Shown here piece after piece: positions 58,201-64,000 of a stretch of 64,000 nucleotides of DNA (positions are counted from its first letter, which is position 1; each line of letters begins with the position of its first letter). The notes beneath the pieces were generated by a model. It did no database searches, was not told the origin of the DNA, and saw only the letters and a program-made list of their open reading frames with translations. A program made the position numbers and the translations under genes. This DNA comes from Plecoglossus altivelis (taxonomy: Eukaryota; Chordata; Actinopteri; Osmeriformes; Plecoglossidae): the NCBI GenBank assembly GCA_036571765.1, contig BROE01000022.1:14651576-14715575 (forward strand), read 5' to 3'.

Positions 58201-60405
58201 TTGCGTCTGTGGGAGTCTGATTTTACATGTCAAACCAATGTAAACACACGTTCAGAGGTCCTGCGGCGCAAATTTGCGAATCAGCGTCAGAGTTGAAAAA
58301 TTTGAACTTTGGCAAATATTAGCAGGGGCGTTAACCAATCAGGGACTCTGTTTTGTTAGTGAAGTGATGTGATGTGACCTGATTAGCGGGACCAGAGCAA
58401 AGAACGTAGAAACTTGGGTGTCTGACTTGATGAACTGTCTGGAGTAAATAAAGCCAACCCACTCTCTCAACAACATCCATATTCACCATTACCTAGCAAC
58501 AACAAAACGACTTATAAACAGGGTAGCATAGGTAGCATGCCAGGCAGAAACCCCTCCCATTCAGACGCAAATTTGCAGATTTGTGTCTGAACACACTTTG
58601 TCTGGAGCGTCTGACTTCAAAATGTGCTTTAGCTCTGTCATATTCTTTGGACATCTGATGTGTACGGCCCTCTTCAAGTCAATCCACAGCATCTTTATTG
58701 GGTCCTGGTCTGGGCTCTGACTTGGTCACTCCAAATGGCTGATTTTGTTTTTCTGAAGCCAATCTGTTGTGGACTTGCTCCGTTGTTTTGAATTGTTGTC
58801 CTGTTGCTCACCCACTTTCTACACAGTTTCAGCTGACATACAGACATCCTCACATTATTCTTAAGAATTGTCTGATATACTTGGGAAATCATCTTCCCCT
58901 CAGTGAGTGCAAGCTGGCCAGGCCCTGATGCAGGAAAGCAGGCCAAAATCATGATGTTTCCTCCACCATGCTTTACAGTTGGGGTGATGTTTACATGATG
59001 ATATGCCATGCCCTTTCTACGCCAGATGTAGCGCTGTGTGATTTTTCCTAATTTTTCTCTTAGATCTTAGTTTCATGAGATCACAAAGCCAATACTGCTG
59101 TGTCAAGGTGGTCTTTTGCAAACTTCAGGCGTTCTTTTTAGTAAGCAGTGGCTACCTTCCTGGTGTCCTGCCCTGGATACTCTGCTTGTTCTGTGTTTTA
59201 CGTATTGTGGGCTCATGATCAGAGATGTTGGCTAGTTCCAATGATGCCTTTAAATCTTTGGCTGTCTTTCGGAATTGTTTCTTTACCTCATTGATAAGTC
59301 TTCGTTGTGCCCTTGGTGTCATTTTGACTGGGTTCCCACTTCTTGGTAGAGTAGCAACAGTCCTACCATCTCCATTTGTAGATTGTAGACTGTTGAATTC
59401 TAAAGTCATTGATATAACCTTTTAACCCTTTCTAGCTTTATGTCAAGCAACAATTTGTGATTGTAGCTCCTCAGAAACTCTTTTTGGCGAGGCATGGTTC
59501 ACATAAGCGTGTTCTTCTTGTGCAGAGCAAACTCCAAAAGTTTAAAGGTTTTTTTTATCAGTCGGTAGCTGTAGTCCACTTCTCTAAAAGTATTATCTAA
59601 ACAAGACTCAAAAATACATTGTACATGTTGTACAATGACAATAAAAATAAAATATAATCTGACTCCAATGGGCTTTCTTGAGGTCATTAACTCATGGGTT
59701 CACATACTTTTCCCACAAGCACTGACTTTTTTGGGTTGTTTTCAATAAATACATGAAAGATCCAAAAGAATGATCCAGATCACATTTCATGACAAATTTC
59801 TTCAGAAAGCCATGCAATTCCAAAAGGTTCACATACTTTTCCTTGCAACTGTGTACGCCGTAGTGTAGTAATAAGTAGTGCATGTCTACGCTTATCTTCT
59901 ACCTTCAGCTTATCTTCTACCTTCAGCTATGTATTACCTATGCAAATATGGTACTATGGATGGTCCATCAAGCACGTTGGACAGCACCTCTAACGATGGA
60001 CTTTTGATGCACTTTCTAGCAATGGCTGTATGCACTGGTTTGGTAGACAATCGCACCTCCAATGTGAAAAAGGTTTTGTGTGCAGCCTTCCTTGTATTGT
60101 ACGGCCATTGCTATTTGTAAACCAAGCCCCTAAACGCATCGTTCCTCATGTCTAAAATGATGTCCTCAACGTTGTCTTTTATTCACAGTGTTGTATTTGC
60201 ACTTTGCAGGTCCCCAGATGTCCCAGGCACTGCAGAAGCCATCACTCAGCTGGGCTGTAAGCATGTGAGTAAGAGTGTCAGTGAGACCCATGTGGACGAG
60301 AAAAACAAGCTGGTCACCACCTGTGCCTTCATGTGCAAGGCTCCCCTCCATGAGATCTTTGATGGTATTGGAGCTATGGTGCAGGATGTGCTGAAGCTTG
60401 CTTGA
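55299..60405 (+). CDS. gatd3: GATD3/ES1-family glutamine amidotransferase-like protein without mitochondrial leader (224 aa)
   Basis: DJ-1/PfpI-superfamily protein (vertebrate ES1/GATD3, bacterial ElbB). Coding exons: 55299-55406, 56611-56782, 57704-57902, 60210-60405 (phases 0, 1, 2). Landmarks: GCGVYDGTEIHEASAVLVHL (11-30), PNVDQMHVVDHLKG, IIFPGGFGAAKNLS (about 89-103) and GKPIGLCCISPVLAAK, with Cys135-Cys136 at the usual nucleophile-elbow position. It ends GIGAMVQDVLKLA. The mitochondrial human protein has about 40 extra N-terminal residues; here the product starts MGKHVAVVLAG, directly on the first beta strand, and the TATA box upstream supports that start. It may be cytosolic. ES1 is abundant in fish cones, and a second mitochondrial copy may exist elsewhere. 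Enzymatic activity is not established. AATAAA follows at 60485. Confidence 0.93.
57962..59855 (-). pseudogene. Decayed Tc1-like transposon in GATD3 intron 3
   Basis: The two ends are inverted copies sharing GGAAAAGTATGTGAAC, with similarity continuing for over 100 bases (left from about 57962, preceded by TA; right end near 59851). On the minus strand, fragments of a Tc1-family transposase are legible in separate frames: TVATLPRSGNPVKMTPRAQR (helix-turn-helix part, within 59152-59409) and TVKHGGGNIMILACF (catalytic-domain part, within 58695-59009). Frameshifts and stops separate them, so no functional enzyme is possible. It is inserted in intron 3, so splicing of the host gene should be unaffected. 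Confidence 0.85.
58175..58630. repeat. Repeat nested inside the Tc1-like element
   Basis: Between the left terminal repeat and the transposase remnant lies a block that starts GCTGCGTTCATACCGGACGC and repeatedly carries GACGCAAATTTGCG-type words (58191 on, 58264 on, 58564 on). This wording is typical of short non-autonomous DNA elements in fish. Ends are approximate. Confidence 0.5.
59891..59926 (+). repeat. Perfect 18-bp tandem duplication
   Basis: CTTATCTTCTACCTTCAG occurs twice in direct succession at 59891-59908 and 59909-59926, just outside the right end of the Tc1-like element. Confidence 0.97.
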
Positions 60406-60484
60406 GAGCCCTGAGTGATATCAGTATAACCTTATCATGAGTCCCCAAGCCAATAGATGTAGCTTCTCCTATGCGAATATATAC

Positions 60485-60490
60485 AATAAA
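60485..60490 (+). terminator. gatd3: GATD3/ES1 poly(A) signal
   Basis: AATAAA 80 bases after the stop codon, followed by T/G-rich sequence (TTGTTTGCGGATGGTTGTGT), a good match to a cleavage/polyadenylation site. Confidence 0.8.
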
Positions 60491-61436
60491 TGCTTTGTTT
60501 GCGGATGGTTGTGTTTGCTTCTTACCAAAGAATTGGAAAACCCCTCCTAACTTTGTCATGAATCAAATCCCTGCACACAAGTACGAGAAGTGAAGCACTC
60601 TAACCACAACACTTGGGCTGTTCAACTTTTATTTTGTTTTACTGGACTGAGGCAAGAGATCATGATTTTATTTCACACATTTTTGCGTGTTGTCATTTTT
60701 GATGACTAAATTACTATACACAGAATTTCGATAAAATGTCTAAGGTTTAAATAGCCTGGAAGGGCAGTTTCCTTTCTGGATGCATTTGCTTTGTTATTGG
60801 TAGGAAGCACGCAAAATAAAATGAAAAAGAATTGTCTTTGCGGTTAAGTGTTCATCTTAAACACTATCTGAAGAAAAATAAACAAGTAGAATTACATATT
60901 TTGCTGTATAATAGCATGTGTATAATTTGTAAACTGAAAGAAACAGTATATTTGTAGAACAAACAACACAATTCGGTACCCTAATTTCCATGTTTGGCAT
61001 ATAAACATTGGTTTGCTGGGAAGACTAGATTTTGTTTTGCACATTACACTTGCGTTTACATTCAGTCCGCATCACCTTAACACCTTTCCGTTTTTAAGGA
61101 AGCAAACCCTTAAGGGCAGCATCTAGTATGGTGTGTAATGAAAGTTACAGTCAAAAAGCTGTTCCTCTTTACTCATGCCCAACCACCATCTCAGTTTTCA
61201 ACAGTTTTACAACCACCAAACATATAGAGGGCTGGCAGATACACAGAATAACTAAGAAACTAACAACATAAAGACAACCCTTTTCCCACTCTTTCTTTCT
61301 GGATCACTAGGTTCAACCAAATGCTCACATGTGTACCTCTGTGAAAATGCTCCCAGGAAGCAGATCTCAGAGAGAGAAATGAGTAAGGTACTTCAAAATA
61401 AAAGCTTACACTGTCAATATTGATTTCTGTGTCTGT
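60491..61436. other. Tail-to-tail spacer between GATD3 (+) and ACOD1 (-)
   Basis: AT-rich, no coding content. Minus-strand AATAAA occurs at 60628-60633 and 60667-60672, either of which could end ACOD1 with a 3' UTR of about 0.8 kb. Confidence 0.55.
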
Positions 61437-63705
61437 TCACCTTAGTGGGGGAGTTGCTCTCCTGCTCCTACTGCTACATATCTGCAGGTAGGATCCTAGC
61501 ACTGAGCAGTCAGGCTGGTCCTCAATATTTCCTATCGTATCCAGCACCCCCTCTACTCGTTCCTGTGGCAGCACAGATGAGGCATTGGCTCTGAATTTAC
61601 TCTCCAAATCCTTTTGATTGAGCGGCTTTCTCCAGTGGCCGTAAAAAGTATTGCATTTGGCACCATAACTCTCCCCCTGCTCCGTTTCTATAACAACCTC
61701 ACAGTACATCCTATCAAAGCTGGGATGGTTGTCCTGGGGGTTCTCTACCCTAACCCTAGCCAACAGTTTCTTGAGGAGGGACCTCTCTCTCTGGGTCGTG
61801 CTGAAAGATTTCACCGTCACCTGATTGTCTAGCAGGTCTGAGCAAGCATTGAACTGAAAGGAGTGTCTGGCCTGGTGCTCTGTGGCTGGGAAGGCCCGGT
61901 CCACGTACCTTGAGGGAGGCACTCTCAGAGTCACTCTCCTGATCTCGCTGGGCTCCAGTCCTCCTTGTCTGTTTTGCCCACTAGCTGCATTTAGCTTAGC
62001 CAGGGCTTCCAGGGCTGCATCTACCACCCAGTGCATCCCCAGGTGAGCTGGGAATCGCTTGATGGCCACATCCTGGTCGTCTAGAAGCCACCTGAACCCA
62101 CCTATGGCAGCTCCGACCAGCTCTTTGGGGCTGTAGTCTGTATAAAATACACCAAAACCAGACTCCAGGTCCAGGATGGCTGGGTTTCCCTCCATCCCCA
62201 GTCGGGCCATCTGGGCAGCCTCCAGGCCTCTCCGGCACGTATTACCAATGTGGAGGGGTTTGGTCTGTGTGGCTGCATTGGCCATGGGAGCCCCTGCATA
62301 AGAGGCAGCTATAGCCAGGGTGTGGACACATTGGGCTGGGGACAGGTTCAGGAGTTTGGCAGCAGCTGCAGCACTGCCAAGTACACCAACCACAGCTGGA
62401 GGGTGGAACCTGTGTGTGTTCGCATGGGGGGGGGGGATAGGGACTCTTTACAACTTATACGTTTCAGCCAATTTTTTCAAGTGAATTTTGATTAATTGGA
62501 GAAAGATTGATTACAGATTAATGAAATATCAAAGATTTTTCCATTTCAAATAGGTCCAAAGTTAACCCTTTACCTGCTGGGTATGTCACTGGCTTCCCTG
62601 GAGAACCTCATCAAACGTCCCTGCACCTCAATGCCCACATTGAAAGCCAGGAGAAGGTCAAGGCCGGAAGGTGGGATGGGCATGGTCTCGGCCAGGGCCA
62701 GGATGGCAGGGAGCACAGCCCCTGAGGGGTGAGTGGCAGGGTGCCATGTGTCATCAAAGTCCATAGAGTGCACCTGGGGGTAGAGAGAATTTTGAGGTCC
62801 AACCACAGTTTTGTTTGTTGGAAAACAAATCCCAATTTTGCTAGCACTATTTTAGACCCCCTACTAATTATCAACAACCAAACAATCCATAGTATACAAC
62901 TTATACAATAATCTGATTTTACCGCTACACCGTTGACAAAGGCAGCATAATGTGATGGGAGAGCCAAGCCTGATCTTCCCCAGACACTGCTTCTCTCTGT
63001 TGACTTATACCACTACAAACAGATGCCAGAAAGAGCATTGATCAATAAACAATGTATGAAGTATCGTATGTAATTTGAGAGTGATGTGTATACAGTTACA
63101 TAACAAACCTTGTTGATACTTTTTTTTTTTATACGATAGAAACACATCATGAACTATTTTTAAATGCCTGACAAGCTAAATGATTTCCCTTGTCAAGAGT
63201 CCCTGAAGCTTAGATTCCAAGTCAGAGTTCCATAAAGCTAAATTAATTGCAATGGACAGGTGTGGGCGCTCACTCAGAGAGCTGTAATACTTTCCCCCGA
63301 TTTCTTCTAAAACTCAACATTGATAACCTTCTGGGATGAAGCGTCACAAAATCATCCGCTTGAGTTAAAATTGTCCAAAGAACACGTGTTCATCGTGTGA
63401 ACCATCACACAGTTGATTATTGCATTAAGAACCTAACTTACCTGGCTGAACTGGAGGGCCTTGTTGAAGACATCTGTTCTTGTTCCTAGCAGTCCTACCC
63501 CAAGAGTGTCCAGCATCATCCTCTTACTCCTCTTAACCACCCTGTCGGTAAGATGGGCTGGGCTCAGGCCAAAGATAGCCGCTCCAAAACTCTCTGTCAC
63601 TTTCTAGAAGGGCAAGACAACATTTCTTTATTTTCATTCAGGTTTGGATTTATTCATCTATAAGACTGTTTTATCTAAAGTGAAGAAACCTACCTTGCCG
63701 AGCAT
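61437..63705 (-). CDS. acod1: ACOD1/IRG1, cis-aconitate decarboxylase (complete, 478 aa)
   Basis: Makes itaconate from cis-aconitate in mitochondria of activated macrophages; itaconate is antibacterial and anti-inflammatory. MmgE/PrpD family. Coding exons (minus): 63705-63694, 63603-63442, 63012-62923, 62773-62574, 62409-61437 (phases 0, 0, 0, 2). The first coding exon is 12 nt (Met-Leu-Gly-Lys). Landmarks: LTDRVVKRSKRMMLDTLG, YAAFVNGVAVHSMDFDDTWH, PATHPSGAVLP, LLLAFNVGIEVQGRL, ANAATQTKPLHIGN, VAIKRFPAHL and DTFYGHWRKPL-like FYGHWRKPLN. Residues corresponding to human catalytic Asp93, Thr97, His103, His159, Lys207 and Lys272 are present as D93, T97, H103, H157, K205 and K272. The C terminus (about the last 20 residues) is Arg/Ser-rich and unlike human. 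Length is close to the 481 aa of human. Confidence 0.97.
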
Positions 63706-64000
63706 GGTGCTGTAGCTCAGTTGCTGTATGATGACAACTGTCATTTCCATCTAATTTATACCAACAATAAGCTAGTTGGGGTGGTTTAACAACAAACCAG
63801 AATGATGAAACCAAGAAATTATCTCTTTGGGAACTGGTGACTTTCAGTTCCCAAATCAAGTCATTGTAAAGTTTTTCATGATGATGAGTTTCCTTTTCAT
63901 TTAAGACGTCCAGTGGTGTACATGCTATTGGTGGAATGAGGTGATGGCAAATGTACCAACTTAGGCAAGCAGTGCATCCACTACACTGTAGACAAGACAC
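63706..64000 (-). promoter_or_regulatory. Upstream flank of ACOD1
   Basis: The sequence upstream of the ACOD1 start, reading leftward from the window edge, should hold 5' UTR and possibly promoter. I could not recognise a TATA box or a convincing upstream exon donor here. A 109-codon open frame on the same strand (63671-64000) reads through the splice donor and looks non-coding. Confidence 0.35.

Noticed and set aside
62611..62967. A 118-codon minus-strand frame overlapping ACOD1
   Set aside because: It begins in true ACOD1 exon 3 but then runs into the intron past the donor at 62922; the true exon ends at 62923.
1..64000. CRISPR arrays, prokaryotic operons, riboswitches, phage or IS elements
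   Set aside because: The window is intron-containing vertebrate DNA; no regularly spaced direct repeats or bacterial gene structure are present.

Overview
The window is vertebrate nuclear DNA, almost certainly from a ray-finned (teleost) fish. The genes have many short exons with GT-AG introns, and there is abundant CA/TC/TCAC microsatellite DNA. Tc1/mariner-like, hAT-like and tRNA-SINE remnants of the kind common in fish are present. Every gene is closest, as judged by reading the translations against remembered family sequences, to a vertebrate orthologue. I cannot name the species.

Layout: (1) 56-39101 (+) carries the last ~62 exons of MYCBP2 (PAM/Highwire/RPM-1), about 3,690 C-terminal codons of a ~4,600-residue E3 ubiquitin ligase. 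The domains run PHR1, PHR2, filamin-type Ig, two SH3b-like modules (my inference), a Ser/Pro-rich disordered segment, a Cys/His cluster, a DOC/APC10-like domain, zinc-binding Cys/His clusters, RING and the terminal tandem-Cys relay domain. (2) 42338-44792 (+) is FBXL3, a complete F-box/LRR protein of 432 aa. (3) 47637-49082 (-) is CLN5, complete, 331 aa. (4) 51257-54177 (-) is a two-cistron transcript: the prefoldin-like microprotein ASDURF (83 aa) upstream of ASNSD1 (606 aa). (5) 55299-60405 (+) is a GATD3/ES1-family gene (224 aa) that starts without a mitochondrial leader, about 50 bp after a TATA box. Its last intron holds a decayed Tc1-like transposon with a second repeat nested inside it. 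(6) 61437-63705 (-) is ACOD1/IRG1, complete, 478 aa.

MYCBP2-FBXL3-CLN5-ACOD1 is the order I know from tetrapods (human 13q22). Here ASNSD1/ASDURF and the ES1-type gene sit between CLN5 and ACOD1, which is unlike human. The genes do not form one pathway. MYCBP2 and FBXL3 are ubiquitin-ligase components, CLN5 is lysosomal, ACOD1 makes itaconate in mitochondria, and ASNSD1 and GATD3 belong to two unrelated glutamine-amidotransferase-like folds.

Exon boundaries were set by hand. I required GT/GC-AG dinucleotides, matching phase at every junction and continuity with the family sequence. All MYCBP2, FBXL3, CLN5, ASNSD1, ASDURF, GATD3 and ACOD1 junctions are phase-consistent. I see no prokaryotic-type system and no clear evidence for a wholly new biological system. 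The best leads are the ASDURF-ASNSD1 arrangement, the leaderless ES1 gene and a possible undescribed MYCBP2 cassette exon at 24443-24550.
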